This document shows positions 18,986 through 29,552 of a DNA stretch of 63,197 nt, one piece after another. Position numbers and translations under genes: made by a program. Position 1 is the first letter of the stretch. Each line of letters opens with the position of its first letter. Location: positions 1 to 63,197 of the forward strand of contig JAPSLP010000031.1 in the NCBI GenBank assembly GCA_031180665.1. The letters run 5' to 3'. This stretch comes from Cupriavidus sp. Its GTDB lineage: Bacteria; Pseudomonadota; Gammaproteobacteria; Burkholderiales; Burkholderiaceae. Under the pieces are notes generated by a model. That model saw only the letters and a list, made by a program, of their open reading frames with translations, searched no databases and was not told where the DNA came from.

Positions 18986-20695
18986 TCAGCCCTTCAGGGT
19001 CTGTTCCAGAACGTGCAGTTCGTGATTGAGCTGGGCGTCCTTGCTGCGCTCGTCGGCGATCTTGCGTACCGCGTGCAGCACGGTGGTGTGGTCGCGTCCC
19101 CCGAACAGCTCGCCGATCTCGGGCAGGCTCTTCTGCGTCAGTTCCTTGGCCAGATACATCGCGATCTGCCGCGGCCGCGCGATATTGGCAGGCCGCTTCT
19201 TGGAATACATATCGGCGACCTTGATGTTGTAGAAGTCGGCGCAGGTCTTCTGAATGTTTTCTACCGAAATCTGCCGGTTCTGTACGGTCAGCAGGTCCTT
19301 CAGCGCTTCGCGCGTGACCTCGATCGTGATGTCCTTGCCGTGGAAGTTCGAGAACGCGAGGATCTTGCGCAGCGCCCCTTCCAGTTCGCGCACGTTCGAG
19401 CGCAGGTGCTTGGCGACGAAGAAGGCCACTTCCTCGGGCACCGAGACGTTTTCCGCGGCGGCCTTCTTCATCAGGATTGCGACGCGCATTTCCAGCTCGG
19501 GCGGCTCGATGGCGACCGTCAGGCCCGAGTCGAAGCGCGAGATCAGCCGGTCGTCGATGCCGGTGATTTCCTTAGGATAGGTGTCGCTGGTGATGATGAC
19601 CTGGGCGCGATTGGCGATCAGCGCCTCGAACGCATAGAAGAATTCTTCCTGCGTGCGGTTCTTGCCGGAGAAGAACTGGATGTCGTCGATCAGCAACAGG
19701 TCCAGCGAGTGGTAGTAGCGCTTGAACTCGTCGAACGCCTTGCGCTGATACGCCTTGACCACATCGGAGACGTACTGCTCGGCGTGGATATAGCGGATCC
19801 GGGCGCGCGGGTTCTCCATCAGCATGAAGTTGCCGATCGCGTGGATCAGGTGGGTCTTGCCCAGGCCGACGCCGCCATACAGATACAGCGGGTTGTACGA
19901 CTTGCCGGGATTGTTGGCGACCTGGATCGCCGCGGCGCGCGCCAGCTGGTTCGCCTTGCCGGTAACGAAATTGTCGAACGTCAGGATCGGATTGAGCCGC
20001 GAGCGCTCATGGACCGTGTCGGCGGGCTGCTGGCCGGGCATCGGTTGCTGCGCGACCCGATACGAGCGGGCCGCGGCCTCGGCCGGATCCAGTTGCGGCA
20101 CGTCGACATCGACCGCGTCGGCGCCGATCGGCTGGCCGCCACCGGGGTAGGGTGCCGCCTGAGGATTGCCCAGGCTGGCGCCGATGCCGCCGTGGATGCC
20201 GCCATAGCCGGCCGGCGCGGCGACACCGGCACCCGGTTGCTCCGGCGCGCCATACATCAGCGACCCCGGACCGGGCGGCTGGCCGCCGTGCGCGGGCGGA
20301 TGGCCCATCGCCTGGCCGGCGCCGTAGGCCGGCGCCAGATGGGCGGCCGGACCCGCGCCGCCGGGGGCGGCCGGATCCTGGGCAGGACCGTACGGGCCGC
20401 CCGGATTGCCGGCGGCCTGATAGCCGTTCGCTGCCGCACGTCCCGACGCCGTAGGATCCAGGACGAAGTGGACGCTCACCTGCGCTTCCCAGTATTCGCA
20501 CGCAAGCGCGGTGATGCGCCCGGAGAACTGGCTCTTGACCCAGTCGAGCTTGAAGCGGTTGGGCGCGGCGATGCGCAGCGACAGGGCGTTCTCGTCGAAC
20601 GCCACCGGCGCGAGCGGCTTGATCCAGGTTTTGAACTGTTGAGGCGTCAGTTCGCGCTCGAGCTGCGCGGCTGCCGCCTGCCAGAAATCTTGCAT
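18986..20695 (-). CDS. dnaA: Chromosomal replication initiator protein DnaA
   Basis: 569 residues. Domain I starts [28 protein letters not shown] and ends near 85. Residues about 95-230 are an unusually long linker rich in Gly, Pro and Ala. The AAA+ domain has [10 protein letters not shown] near 275 and the LLIDDIQFF Walker B. Domain IV carries the box-binding signature ([19 protein letters not shown] and [11 protein letters not shown]). The start is ATG 20695, where domain I begins; the longer reading to 20860 has no family similarity. No strong ribosome site is seen. It initiates replication at the adjacent oriC and probably regulates its own promoter through DnaA boxes. Confidence 0.98.
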   Translation of the reverse strand: MQDFWQAAAAQLERELTPQQFKTWIKPLAPVAFDENALSLRIAAPNRFKLDWVKSQFSGRITALACEYWEAQVSVHFVLDPTASGRAAANGYQAAGNPGGPYGPAQDPAAPGGAGPAAHLAPAYGAGQAMGHPPAHGGQPPGPGSLMYGAPEQPGAGVAAPAGYGGIHGGIGASLGNPQAAPYPGGGQPIGADAVDVDVPQLDPAEAAARSYRVAQQPMPGQQPADTVHERSRLNPILTFDNFVTGKANQLARAAAIQVANNPGKSYNPLYLYGGVGLGKTHLIHAIGNFMLMENPRARIRYIHAEQYVSDVVKAYQRKAFDEFKRYYHSLDLLLIDDIQFFSGKNRTQEEFFYAFEALIANRAQVIITSDTYPKEITGIDDRLISRFDSGLTVAIEPPELEMRVAILMKKAAAENVSVPEEVAFFVAKHLRSNVRELEGALRKILAFSNFHGKDITIEVTREALKDLLTVQNRQISVENIQKTCADFYNIKVADMYSKKRPANIARPRQIAMYLAKELTQKSLPEIGELFGGRDHTTVLHAVRKIADERSKDAQLNHELHVLEQTLKG

Positions 20696-20920
20696 CGGTT
20701 GTTGTTGGGTAGTGCCACGGCTGCCTGGCGTCACGTCAGCAGTCTTTCGAGTCCCAATAAAAAAGGGCGCCGCTGTCTCCCGGATGGCGGTATGACGGCT
20801 ACCGCAGCCGGCTTGTCGGGTCCCCCGCCCGCCAAGCCGCCTAACCGTCATGTCCTGCACACCCCGGGTTGTGCGTGCGCCACGCAGGCCGTGTTGTGTT
20901 TGGACCGGGATTGTACCCCC

Positions 20921-21130
20921 CGGCTCAAGTTATCCACAAAGGATAAGTCTGTGGACAACTTGTGAAAATTCGGTGGATGGCTGTGCACAACCTGGAACAT
21001 CGCAGCGCCGCAGTCGGCCCTTATAGAGGGCAATTGTTTGATTTGAAAGGGGATTGTCCTTCGCATCATGCTGAAAAAGCGCCGCTTGTGCCACTCGAAA
21101 ATGTGCATCGCATCACTGTGGACAAGGAAA
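20921..21130. other. oriC: Probable oriC (DnaA boxes and AT-rich stretch)
   Basis: The 813-base gap between dnaA and rpmH (20696-21508) holds a perfect DnaA box TTATCCACA at 20930-20938, inverted TTGTCCACA boxes at 20958-20950 and 21125-21117, and a weaker TTGTGCACA at 20990-20982. An AT-rich stretch at about 21021-21052 lies between the boxes and could be the unwinding element. The rest of the gap has no gene: 20696-20920 would hold the dnaA promoter, and 21131-21508 the rpmH leader. Placement between dnaA and rpmH is the standard origin position in this order. Confidence 0.85.
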
Positions 21131-21184
21131 CGGGCTTGCCAGCCTATGCGTGCACCCCCGCAGCGGCATCCTCCCACAGCAGCC

Positions 21185-21213
21185 TTGACAGGCGCGCAGA
21201 AAATCCGTTAAAT
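21185..21213 (+). promoter_or_regulatory. Sigma-70 promoter for rpmH
   Basis: A perfect -35 TTGACA (21185-21190), 17-base spacer and TTAAAT -10 (21208-21213). It points to rpmH, giving a leader of almost 290 bases. No other gene start lies between. Confidence 0.75.
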
Positions 21214-21508
21214 GGCGGGTTCTGCGATGCGGCAGGGGATCACGTATGCGCATCGCCGGGTCTGACCCGCTTCATTTTCATAAGCGGCGGCGGACCTGAG
21301 CTCGGGTCGCCCGCGCCAGCCGCGCGGTCATCCCGCCCAGCCTGCGTCGCGAGACCTGTATCGCGACACCCAAGGCCGGCGTCAGGTCAGCTTCAGGACA
21401 ATCACAAGCGTCGGCAGTACCGCATCCGCGGCGGCCCCATGCGAACCATACGCGGCAGCCACGGCCCCTACGCGGCCGGGCGTGCCCAGATCAACCAGAG
21501 AGTGCAAC

Positions 21509-21643
21509 ATGAAACGTACCTACCAACCTTCCGTTACCCGCCGCAAGCGTACCCATGGCTTCCGCGTGCGCATGAAGACCCGTGGCGGCCGCGCCGTGAT
21601 CAACGCGCGCCGCGCCAAGGGCCGCAAGCGCCTGGCAGTCTAA
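21509..21643 (+). CDS. rpmH: 50S ribosomal protein L34
   Basis: A 44-residue basic protein starting [18 protein letters not shown], with the invariant [21 protein letters not shown] block; full length for bacterial L34. A structural protein of the large ribosomal subunit. It starts at ATG 21509 with only a weak AGAG ribosome site. First gene of the rpmH-rnpA-yidD-yidC group, diverging from dnaA across oriC. Confidence 0.98.
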   Translation: MKRTYQPSVTRRKRTHGFRVRMKTRGGRAVINARRAKGRKRLAV

Positions 21644-21807
21644 GGGCCGGGTGACGGGACGGCGGCCCGCATCGACGCGCCCGGCAACCGCTGGCGCATG
21701 ATGGCGGAGCCCGGCGTGGTCGTGTCCCGGCCGCCGCCCTTGCCGTTGTCCCCTCTTGCCTTGCCCCAGGACGGCCCGGCCACGCCTGCCAGCCCAGTCT
21801 GACCAGC

Positions 21808-22221
21808 GTGCCGACCCATGCCTTCCCCAAAGCCGCGAGGCTCACAAAGACGGATGAGTTTTCATCCGTTTTTGCTTTGCGCCCGCGGCGCCGCAGCGCC
21901 CATTTCGTGCTTTACGTCCGCGCCAACGGCCAATCGCAGGCGCGGCTCGGCATCGTGGTGGGCAAGAAGTTTGCGCCGCGCGCCGCCGAGCGTAATCTGG
22001 TGAAGCGTATGGTGCGGGAACTGTTCCGCCAGCGGCAGGACCAATTGGTCGGCCGCGACGTGTTGCTGCGATTGCAGGCCAAATTCCCGCGCACCGAATT
22101 CCCCAGCCGCCGTGCAGTCCGGCTGGCCTGCCAGACCGAACTGGTCGAGCTGATGGAAGTCGCCGCCCGGCCCCTGCCGTCCGCTCCGCCCGCTGCGCTC
22201 ACCTCGCCTTCCGGCGCCTGA
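21808..22221 (+). CDS. rnpA: Ribonuclease P protein component
   Basis: 137 residues; the protein cofactor that helps RNase P RNA remove 5' leaders from pre-tRNAs. Seen are the N-terminal [17 protein letters not shown], the RNA-binding strand [30 protein letters not shown] with the RN-x2-KR signature, and DVLLRL. The start is GTG at 21808; an ATG at 21818 is out of frame. The C-terminal tail after residue 115 (Pro/Ala/Ser) is longer than in E. coli. Lies 164 bases after rpmH and 14 before yidD. Confidence 0.95.
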   Translation: MPTHAFPKAARLTKTDEFSSVFALRPRRRSAHFVLYVRANGQSQARLGIVVGKKFAPRAAERNLVKRMVRELFRQRQDQLVGRDVLLRLQAKFPRTEFPSRRAVRLACQTELVELMEVAARPLPSAPPAALTSPSGA

Positions 22222-22235
22222 TCGAGGGCACCGAC

Positions 22236-22496
22236 ATGAAGCCTATCCTGCTTGCCCTGCTGCGCTTCTACAAGATCGCGCTGAGTCCCTACCTGGGCTC
22301 GCAGTGCCGCTTCCTGCCGACCTGCTCCGACTACGCCCGCGAAGCCATCGTCCGTCATGGCGCCGCGCGCGGCAGCTGGCTGGCCGCCTGCCGGCTGTGC
22401 CGTTGCCATCCCTTCGCGCAAGGCGGGTATGATCCGGTGCCGCCCTCGCGCGACGCCGGCCGCCCGACGGTCAGCGTCCGGCTGCCCAGACCCTGA
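22236..22496 (+). CDS. yidD: Membrane protein insertion efficiency factor YidD
   Basis: 86 residues with the YidD pattern: a short hydrophobic/amphipathic start [17 protein letters not shown], then [15 protein letters not shown] and the cysteine pair [18 protein letters not shown]. It acts with the YidC insertase at the inner membrane. Lies 14 bases after rnpA and 20 before yidC, in a continuous operon. Confidence 0.97.
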   Translation: MKPILLALLRFYKIALSPYLGSQCRFLPTCSDYAREAIVRHGAARGSWLAACRLCRCHPFAQGGYDPVPPSRDAGRPTVSVRLPRP

Positions 22497-22516
22497 ATTC
22501 CCAGATACAGCGAGAC

Positions 22517-24178
22517 ATGGATATCAAACGCACCATCCTCTGGGTCATCTTCTCGATGTCCCTCGTGCTGCTCTACGACAATTGGCAGCGCGCCAACGGC
22601 CACGCCTCGATGTTCTTCCCGAGCGCCTCGCAACCCGCCGCGACCGGCACGCCGGCGAGCGCTCCGCAGGCGCGCAGCGACGTGCCCAAGGCGGTGGGCG
22701 GCGCGTCCCCGACCGGCACGCCGGCAGCTGCGCCGCAGGCCCCTGCCCCGGCCGGCGAGAAGATCGTCATCACCACCGACGTGGTCCGTGCCGAGATCGA
22801 TACCGCGGGCGGCATCCTGTCTCGTCTCGAACTGCTGCGCCACAAGGATGAGGCCGGCAATCCGGTCGTACTGTTCCAGCGCAGCGCCGCGCATACCTAT
22901 ATGGCGCGCTCGGGCCTGATCAACGGCGACCTGCCGAACCACACGACGGTGTTCACCGCCGCGCCGGGTCCGCGCGACCTGGGCAATGCCGGTTCGCTCG
23001 ACGTCGTGCTGACCGCCGAGAAGGACGGCGTGCGCTTGGCCAAGACCTACCGCTTCCAGAAGGGCAGCTACGTCGTCGCGACGCATTTCGACGTGACCAA
23101 CAACCGCGCCCAGCCGGTGTCGCCGACGCTGTACATGGAACTGGCGCGCGACGGCAGCCATGTCGAGCAGTCGCAGTTCTACAGCACCTTCACCGGTCCG
23201 GCGGTCTACACCGACGCGGACAAGTACCACAAGATCAGCTTCGAAGACATCGCCAAGGGCAAGGTCACGCTGCCCGCCCCGTCGGACAACGGCTGGGTCG
23301 CGATGGTGCAGCACTACTTCGCCTCGGCCTGGCTGCCGCAGACCGGCAAGCAGCACAGCTTCTACGTCGAGCAGATCGACCCGAACCTGTATCGCGTCGG
23401 CGTGCAGCAGCCGCTGGGCGAGATCGCCCCGGGTGCGACGGTGTCGACCGACGCGCGCCTGTTCGCCGGTCCGCAGGAAGAGCACATGCTCGAGCAGATC
23501 GCGCCGGGCCTGGAGCTGGTCAAGGACTATGGCTGGCTGACCATCCTGGCCAAGCCGCTGTTCTGGTTGCTGGAGAAGCTGCACGGCATCCTGGGCAACT
23601 GGGGCTGGTCGATCATCGCGCTGACCGTGCTGATCAAGCTGGTGTTCTTCCCGCTGTCCGCGGCGAGCTACAAGTCGATGGGCAAGATGAAGGACCTGCA
23701 GCCGCGCATGACGGCGATCCGCGAGCGTTACAAGAACGACCCGCAGAAGATGAACCAGGAGATGATGGGCCTGTACCGCACCGAGAAGGTCAATCCGCTC
23801 GGCGGCTGCCTGCCGATCCTGATCCAGATCCCGGTGTTCATCGCGCTGTACTGGGTGCTGCTGTCCTCGGTCGAGATGCGCGGCGCGCCGTGGCTGGGCT
23901 GGATCAAGGACCTGTCGGTGCCCGACCCGTTCTACATCCTGCCGATCGTGATGGCCGTCTCGATGTTCGTGCAGACCAAGCTGAACCCGACGCCGCCGGA
24001 TCCGATCCAGGCCAAGGTGATGATGATCATGCCGCTGGTGTTCTCGGTGATGTTCTTCTTCTTCCCGGCCGGCCTGGTGCTGTACTGGGTGGTCAACAAC
24101 ATCCTGTCGATCGCGCAGCAATGGCAGATCAACCGGATGCTGAGCAAGGGCAAGACCCCGGCGCCGGCCAAGGGCTGA
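22517..24178 (+). CDS. yidC: Membrane protein insertase YidC
   Basis: 553 residues. One N-terminal membrane segment ([15 protein letters not shown]), a periplasmic beta domain (about 85-350) after a Pro/Ala-rich stretch, then the five-helix catalytic core starting [20 protein letters not shown], with [21 protein letters not shown] and the final [20 protein letters not shown]. It inserts and folds inner-membrane proteins alone or with SecYEG. A strong terminator follows 26 bases after the stop and closes the rpmH-yidC operon. Confidence 0.98.
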   Translation: MDIKRTILWVIFSMSLVLLYDNWQRANGHASMFFPSASQPAATGTPASAPQARSDVPKAVGGASPTGTPAAAPQAPAPAGEKIVITTDVVRAEIDTAGGILSRLELLRHKDEAGNPVVLFQRSAAHTYMARSGLINGDLPNHTTVFTAAPGPRDLGNAGSLDVVLTAEKDGVRLAKTYRFQKGSYVVATHFDVTNNRAQPVSPTLYMELARDGSHVEQSQFYSTFTGPAVYTDADKYHKISFEDIAKGKVTLPAPSDNGWVAMVQHYFASAWLPQTGKQHSFYVEQIDPNLYRVGVQQPLGEIAPGATVSTDARLFAGPQEEHMLEQIAPGLELVKDYGWLTILAKPLFWLLEKLHGILGNWGWSIIALTVLIKLVFFPLSAASYKSMGKMKDLQPRMTAIRERYKNDPQKMNQEMMGLYRTEKVNPLGGCLPILIQIPVFIALYWVLLSSVEMRGAPWLGWIKDLSVPDPFYILPIVMAVSMFVQTKLNPTPPDPIQAKVMMIMPLVFSVMFFFFPAGLVLYWVVNNILSIAQQWQINRMLSKGKTPAPAKG

Positions 24179-24203
24179 GCCCGCCGGCACCTCGCCGCAC
24201 GAG

Positions 24204-24236
24204 AAGCCCGACGCGAAAGCGTCGGGCTTTTTGTTT
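24204..24236 (+). terminator. Rho-independent terminator after yidC
   Basis: AAGCCCGACGC, loop GAAA, GCGTCGGGCTT, then TTTTGTTT: a perfect 11-bp GC-rich stem with a T run on the plus strand, directly downstream of yidC. Confidence 0.93.
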
Positions 24237-24353
24237 GCGCGGCCGCCGGACGCGAAGACGACCATGCGACGCATCGCGCGAGGCCGTTTCCTACACTGTA
24301 GCCACGTGGATTGACAGCGGGTCGGCGCGAGTCACCGGCCCCGACAGGGCGAC

Positions 24354-25247
24354 ATGGGCACTCTCACACTGAAACGCCGGATGCGCGCGCTCGACGCCTT
24401 CACCGCGTTGGCCGCCGCCGATCTGCAGCGGATCGCCGATGCGCTGCGCGCGCTGGACCGGCGCGACCGGCCCGACGACCTGCATGCCTTGCGCGTGGCG
24501 GTCCGCCACCTGCGCGCCGTGCGCTGGGTCTTCGCGCCGGCGCTGCCGGGCGCGTTGGCGGCGCGCTGGCGCATCGTGCTGCGCGACCTGATGCGAGCCA
24601 CCGGTCCGGTGCGCGATTGGGATGTCTTTATCGCCGACACGATGCAACCCGCCCTATCGCGCCAACCGGGCGATCCGGTGCTGCTGGCGCTGCTCGACAG
24701 CGCACAGACCCGGCGCGAGGCGGCGCGCGCGACGCTGCTGTCGGTGTTGCATGCCCAGCGCAGCCAGACCTTGCCGGTGCTCGACGACGATCTGGCCGGG
24801 CTGCGCCACCGCGCGGTCGACGGCATCCCCGGCAAGGCGAATGCGCCGCTGGGCCGGCTGGCGCGCCGACGCGTGCGCAAGGCGCGCCGCAGCGTGCGGG
24901 CGCTCAAGGCGCGCTGGCGAGATCTCGGCACGGAAGCGGACTTGACGCTCGCGCCGGCCGCCGACGTATTGCACGCGCTGCGCGTCGCCGGCAAGCGGCT
25001 GCGCTATGCGATCGAGGCCGTCGGCCCGGTGCTGCCTGGGCGCTACACCGGGCGTGTCCATCGCAAGCTGGTCGCCCGCCAGGCCCGGCTCGGTGCGCAG
25101 ACCGATGCCGCCAGCGCCCGCCGCCTGCTCTGCGCGCTGTTGTCCGGCGAGCGTGCTCAAGACCGGATGGAGCCCACCGGGAGGGTGATGGCGCCACCCG
25201 GCTCCGCACCGATGGCCACGCGACTGGTGGCGCCGGCGCCGCGTTGA
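24354..25247 (+). CDS. CHAD domain protein
   Basis: 297 residues, almost entirely a CHAD (conserved histidine alpha-helical) domain. Two halves repeat the key helix: [18 protein letters not shown] near residue 43 and [18 protein letters not shown] near 205. The rich Arg/His surface is the known feature used to bind polyphosphate in this family. No CYTH phosphatase domain is fused, as it often is in other species. It sits between yidC and mnmE, only 19 bases before mnmE, so it may share its transcript. The function is probably linked to polyphosphate granules; this is family knowledge, not shown here. Confidence 0.88.
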   Translation: MGTLTLKRRMRALDAFTALAAADLQRIADALRALDRRDRPDDLHALRVAVRHLRAVRWVFAPALPGALAARWRIVLRDLMRATGPVRDWDVFIADTMQPALSRQPGDPVLLALLDSAQTRREAARATLLSVLHAQRSQTLPVLDDDLAGLRHRAVDGIPGKANAPLGRLARRRVRKARRSVRALKARWRDLGTEADLTLAPAADVLHALRVAGKRLRYAIEAVGPVLPGRYTGRVHRKLVARQARLGAQTDAASARRLLCALLSGERAQDRMEPTGRVMAPPGSAPMATRLVAPAPR

Positions 25248-25266
25248 TCTGCGACAATACCGCCCT

Positions 25267-26700
25267 ATGACCGCCCAGCCCAGCATCGACACGATCGCCG
25301 CCATCGCCACCGCGCCCGGACGAGGCGGCATCGGCGTGGTCCGCGTGTCCGGACCCGAAGCCGGCACGATCGCGCGCGCCATCTGCGGCCAGTCCCTGAC
25401 GCCGCGCCGCGCTACCTATCTGCCCTTCCTCGACGGTAAGGGCGAGGTGATCGACCACGGCATCGCGCTGTTCTTCCCCGGCCCGCATTCGTACACCGGC
25501 GAGGACGTGCTGGAACTGCAGGGCCACGGCGGTCCGGTGGTGATGCAGATGCTGCTGACGCGCTGCCTGCAGGCCGGCCGCGAAGTCGGTCTGCGCGTGG
25601 CCGAGCCGGGCGAATTCACGCGCCGCGCCTTCCTGAACGACAAGCTGGATCTGGCGCAGGCCGAGGCCGTGGCCGACCTGATCGAGGCCAGCACCGAGGC
25701 CGCCGCACGGTCGGCGGCGCGCTCGATGGAAGGCGCATTCTCTGAGGCGATTCGCGCGCTGGTCGAGCAGGTGATCCATCTGCGCATGCTGGTCGAAGCC
25801 ACGCTGGACTTCCCGGAGGAAGAGATCGACTTCCTCGAGGCGTCGGACGCGCGCGGGCAGCTCGATACCATCCGTACCGCGCTGGGCGGCGTGCTGGCGC
25901 AGGCCCGGCAGGGTTCGCTGTTGCGCGAAGGATTGTCGGTGGTGCTGGCGGGCCAGCCGAACGTCGGCAAGTCCTCGCTGCTCAACGCGCTGGCCGGCGC
26001 GGAACTGGCCATCGTCACGCCGATCGCCGGCACCACGCGCGATCGCGTGCGCGAGACCATCCAGATCGAAGGGATCCCGCTGCATATCATCGACACCGCG
26101 GGCCTGCGCGAGGACGCGGTCGACGAGGTCGAACGCATCGGCATCGAACGCACCTGGGATGCGATCGGCCGCGCGGACGTGGTGCTGCATCTGATCGACG
26201 CGACCGATTATCTGCAGCACGGCCTGTCCGAGATCGACGACGCCATCGACGACCGTTTGTCGGGCCACCTGCCGCCCGGCGCGCCGATCCTGCGCGTGGT
26301 CAACAAGATCGATCTGGCGCCCGCGGTCGGCGCCATCGCCTTCGGCGGCAATCGTCCCCACGTGGTGGTCGCCAACGGCCCCAACCCGACCGAGATCTGG
26401 ATCTCGGCGCGCACCGGCGCCGGCATCGACCTGCTGCGCCACGAACTGCTGCGTGTGATCGGCTGGCAGGCCGGCAACGAGGGCGCCTTCCTCGCGCGCG
26501 AGCGTCATCTGAACGCGCTGCGCAGCGCCCAATCGCATCTGGACCTCGCCGCCGAACGCGCCGATCAGCAGGACAAGGCGCTGGACCTGTTCGCCGAGGA
26601 ATTGCGGCTGGCGCAGGAACACCTGAACAGCATCACCGGCGAGTTCACCAGCGACGACCTGCTGGGGACGATCTTTACGCGGTTCTGTATTGGCAAGTAA
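25267..26700 (+). CDS. mnmE: tRNA modification GTPase MnmE
   Basis: 477 residues. The N-terminal tetrahydrofolate-binding domain starts with [22 protein letters not shown]. The G domain has [14 protein letters not shown] (about 230), DTAGLRE and NKID. The C-terminus ends FCIGK, whose cysteine is the conserved catalytic-loop residue. With MnmG it installs cmnm5U at the wobble base of certain tRNAs. Usual position downstream of yidC in this group, here after a CHAD gene. Convergent with the MFS gene, 35 bases away, with no hairpin seen between them. Confidence 0.98.
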   Translation: MTAQPSIDTIAAIATAPGRGGIGVVRVSGPEAGTIARAICGQSLTPRRATYLPFLDGKGEVIDHGIALFFPGPHSYTGEDVLELQGHGGPVVMQMLLTRCLQAGREVGLRVAEPGEFTRRAFLNDKLDLAQAEAVADLIEASTEAAARSAARSMEGAFSEAIRALVEQVIHLRMLVEATLDFPEEEIDFLEASDARGQLDTIRTALGGVLAQARQGSLLREGLSVVLAGQPNVGKSSLLNALAGAELAIVTPIAGTTRDRVRETIQIEGIPLHIIDTAGLREDAVDEVERIGIERTWDAIGRADVVLHLIDATDYLQHGLSEIDDAIDDRLSGHLPPGAPILRVVNKIDLAPAVGAIAFGGNRPHVVVANGPNPTEIWISARTGAGIDLLRHELLRVIGWQAGNEGAFLARERHLNALRSAQSHLDLAAERADQQDKALDLFAEELRLAQEHLNSITGEFTSDDLLGTIFTRFCIGK

Positions 26701-26735
26701 CGTCGGTCTTCGCTCGACCTTCGGAGCCGGATACG

Positions 26736-27980
26736 TCAGCCCTTTGCCGGGCTGCGCTTCGTCCCTCGCGCCGCCACCATCAAAATCGCCCCCGCCATCA
26801 AATTCGCCGCCACCGCCGCCAAAATCGGCAACGTATAACTGCGGCTCGCATCGAACGCATAACCGGCCGCGCTCGGCCCGATCAGCGTGCCGAACGCCAC
26901 GCTGGTGTACAGCACGCCGATGATGCCGCCGACATTGCGGCCGCCGAACAGGTCCATCACCACCGCCGGCAGCACCGCGACCCAGCCGCCGTAGCAGGCG
27001 CCGAACAGGAAGGCGAACAGGGCCAGCATCCAGAACCCGGTGGCGACGGCCCAGATCACCAGCGTGAACGCCAGCGCGATCACCGTGCACAGCAGAAAGC
27101 GCTGGCGGCCCATGCGGTCGGCCAGGCTGCCGAGGAAGAAGCGCCCGGCCGTGCTGCCGATGCCGATCACGCCCAACAGCAACACCGCCGAGCCCTGCGC
27201 AATGCCGAGGTCCTGCGCGTGCGGCACCAGATGGACGAAGGGCACGAACACGCCGAACGAGGCGATCAGGCAGGCCGCATAGAGGCTGATGAACTGGCGC
27301 GTCCGCACCGCATCGCGCACCGATACATCCGCCGGCGGCGGCGCGGTGTGGGCATGGGACGGCAGCGGCTCGCCGTCCGGGGCCAGGCCGCGCTCGCGCG
27401 GATCGTTCTCCAGCAATAGCGATGCGCCCACGCCCAGCAGCCCGGCGAGCACGCCCAGCGTCAGATAGGCGTCGCGCCAGCCCATGCCGTCGATCAGCAG
27501 CGCCGCCAGCGGCGGCATCGCCAGCGTGCCGACGCCGATGCCGCTGACCGCGAGTCCCGACGCAAGACCGCGACGCTTGACGAACCAGCGCTGCACCGCG
27601 CCCACCGCCGGCACATAGGCCAAACCGACGCCGAGTCCCACGCCGATCCCATAGGCCGCATAGACCTCGACGATATTGCGCGCGACGCTCGCCAGCACGA
27701 GGCCCGCGCCGACCAGCAGCATCCCCGCGATGCAGAGCCGGCGCGCGCCCCAGCGGTCGGCCAGCGGTCCGCTGACGATGCCCAGCGCGAAATACAGAAA
27801 GCCCGCCAGCGAGAACACCAGCGACACCGCACCGCGCGAGGCGCCGAACTCGCGCTGCAAGGGCTCGATGAACGCGCTGAAGGTATAGGCGCTGCCAAAG
27901 CCGACGAACGTCACCGCAAAGGCGGCCGCCACCACCCACCAGCCGTAGAACACCCGCTGCTTGAACACCAGTGTCGTCAT
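26736..27980 (-). CDS. MFS transporter
   Basis: A 414-residue major facilitator with about 12 membrane segments and the loop motif GPLADRWGARRLC after segment 2. The opening FYGWWVVAAAFAVTFVGFGSAYTFSAF is typical of the oxalate/formate-antiporter and monocarboxylate-like branch, so an organic acid is a fair guess for the substrate. Its ATG at 27980 lies one base after the amidase stop, so the two are an operon: the amidase may release an acid or amide that this protein moves. Confidence 0.88.
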   Translation of the reverse strand: MTTLVFKQRVFYGWWVVAAAFAVTFVGFGSAYTFSAFIEPLQREFGASRGAVSLVFSLAGFLYFALGIVSGPLADRWGARRLCIAGMLLVGAGLVLASVARNIVEVYAAYGIGVGLGVGLAYVPAVGAVQRWFVKRRGLASGLAVSGIGVGTLAMPPLAALLIDGMGWRDAYLTLGVLAGLLGVGASLLLENDPRERGLAPDGEPLPSHAHTAPPPADVSVRDAVRTRQFISLYAACLIASFGVFVPFVHLVPHAQDLGIAQGSAVLLLGVIGIGSTAGRFFLGSLADRMGRQRFLLCTVIALAFTLVIWAVATGFWMLALFAFLFGACYGGWVAVLPAVVMDLFGGRNVGGIIGVLYTSVAFGTLIGPSAAGYAFDASRSYTLPILAAVAANLMAGAILMVAARGTKRSPAKG

Positions 27981-27981
27981 G

Positions 27982-29394
27982 TCAGTTCACCGGATGTTGG
28001 CGATGCCAGCCGGTGGCACCCTGGAAGGCGGCGCCCGCGCGCACCAGCATCGCTTCGCCCAGATGCGGGGCGACGAGTTGAACGCCGATCGGCAGCCCTT
28101 GCCGCGACAAACCGCCTGGCAGCGTGAGGGTCGGATGGCCGGTCAGATTGAAGGGACAAGTGTACCGTTGCAGGCCGGCGATCAGCGCCGGCTGTTCGCC
28201 GAGCGTGCGCACCGCGGCCAGCGACAGCGGGGCATACGGATGCACCGGCGTCAGCAGCAGGTCGATGGTTTGCAGCAGGGCGACCATGCGGCCGCGCAAT
28301 TCGGCGCGGCGCAGCAGGATCCGTTGATAGTCGATGCCGGACAGCGCGCGTCCCGCCTCGATCACCGAGGCCAGCACCGTGCCGTATTCTTGCCGGCGGG
28401 CCGGATAGGTGGCGGCATGCGCCACGGCCGCCTCCACCGCGCAGTTGGCGGCCCAATCGTCGTTCAGCTCACTACCCGCGCGCACCGCATCGGGAACGCG
28501 GACATCGACCATGGTTGCGCCAAGTGTTCGCAATGCCTCCGCAGCCGCGCCGACGACGGCCCGGACTTCGGCATCGGTCCCGTCGCCGTTCCAGTCCGCG
28601 TCGATGCCGATCCGTACGCCGCGCAGGTCCGTCGCGATCGCGCCAAGGTAATCGGGCACCGGCTCGTGCAGCACCGTCGGGTCCTCCGGGTCCATGCCGG
28701 CGATCGCCTGCAGCAGCAGACCGGCATCCGCCGCGCTGCGCGCCATGGTGCCGACATGGTCCAGCGACGGCGCCAGCGCAAACACGCCATGCCGGCTGAC
28801 CCGGCCCCAGGTCGGCTTCAGCCCCGTCACGCCATTGGCGGCGGATGGCCAGCGGATCGAGCCGCCGGTGTCCGACCCGATGGCGCCATGGCAAAGGCCG
28901 GCCGCCGTGGCCACGCCGGCGCCGCTGGACGAGATGCCGGGCCAGTACTCGGCATGCCAAGGGTTCACCGGCGCGGTCACCGAGGGGTGATGGTCCGAAT
29001 ACGCGCCTTCGGTCAGCTGCAGTTTGCCCAGCAGCACCGCGCCGGCGTCCCGGAGCCGCCGCACCACGGTGGCGTCCCGGTCCGGCCGGAAGTCGCGATG
29101 GATCGCCATGCCGGCGGCGGTCGGCACGCCCTCGGTCCAGCACAGGTCCTTGATGCCGATCGGCACGCCGTGCAGCGGGCCGCGATACCGGCCGGCGGCG
29201 ATCTCGGCCTCGGCGGCTTCCGCCTGGGCCATCGCCGCATCGGCCATCACCAGCGCGTAGCTGTGCAGCGCCCCGTCGAGCGCCGCGATGCGGTCCAGCT
29301 GGGCGCGGACCACGGTAGTTGGCGAGACCTCGCGCCGACGGATTCCTCCGGCAAGTTCGGTAATCGAAAGCAGGTGCCAATCGGCGGCAATCAT
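27982..29394 (-). CDS. Amidase signature family hydrolase
   Basis: 470 residues. The Ser-cisSer-Lys machinery is visible: K82 in GIKDL, the serines S155-S157 in GISSSGAG, and nucleophile S179 in GSDTGGSIR. It hydrolyses an amide bond, substrate unknown; it is a stand-alone amidase, distinct from the gatA gene later in the window. Paired with the MFS gene downstream and divergent from the LysR gene at 29553, a typical regulator-enzyme-transporter unit. Confidence 0.9.
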   Translation of the reverse strand: MIAADWHLLSITELAGGIRRREVSPTTVVRAQLDRIAALDGALHSYALVMADAAMAQAEAAEAEIAAGRYRGPLHGVPIGIKDLCWTEGVPTAAGMAIHRDFRPDRDATVVRRLRDAGAVLLGKLQLTEGAYSDHHPSVTAPVNPWHAEYWPGISSSGAGVATAAGLCHGAIGSDTGGSIRWPSAANGVTGLKPTWGRVSRHGVFALAPSLDHVGTMARSAADAGLLLQAIAGMDPEDPTVLHEPVPDYLGAIATDLRGVRIGIDADWNGDGTDAEVRAVVGAAAEALRTLGATMVDVRVPDAVRAGSELNDDWAANCAVEAAVAHAATYPARRQEYGTVLASVIEAGRALSGIDYQRILLRRAELRGRMVALLQTIDLLLTPVHPYAPLSLAAVRTLGEQPALIAGLQRYTCPFNLTGHPTLTLPGGLSRQGLPIGVQLVAPHLGEAMLVRAGAAFQGATGWHRQHPVN

Positions 29395-29552
29395 TTTGTC
29401 GGTCGCTCTGAAAGGTTAAGTAGAATTAAACCAGCCCTGCGCCGGACCGTACCCGATGCTGCGCTGACATGGCCAGATAACGCCCCAAACTTAACTTTTT
29501 GGTTGTCAGCCCGCAAACCAGAATTCATGCGTTTTTCGCCTTAGAAAATCTA
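29395..29552. promoter_or_regulatory. Divergent control region of the amidase and LysR genes
   Basis: 158 bases. CCAAA at 29485-29489 and TTTGG at 29498-29502 form a short dyad, and GGTTAA with TTAAACC at about 29418-29437 forms another. Both are AT-rich islands in GC-rich DNA and are where a LysR protein would be expected to bind. No firm -35/-10 pair is seen. Confidence 0.35.
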
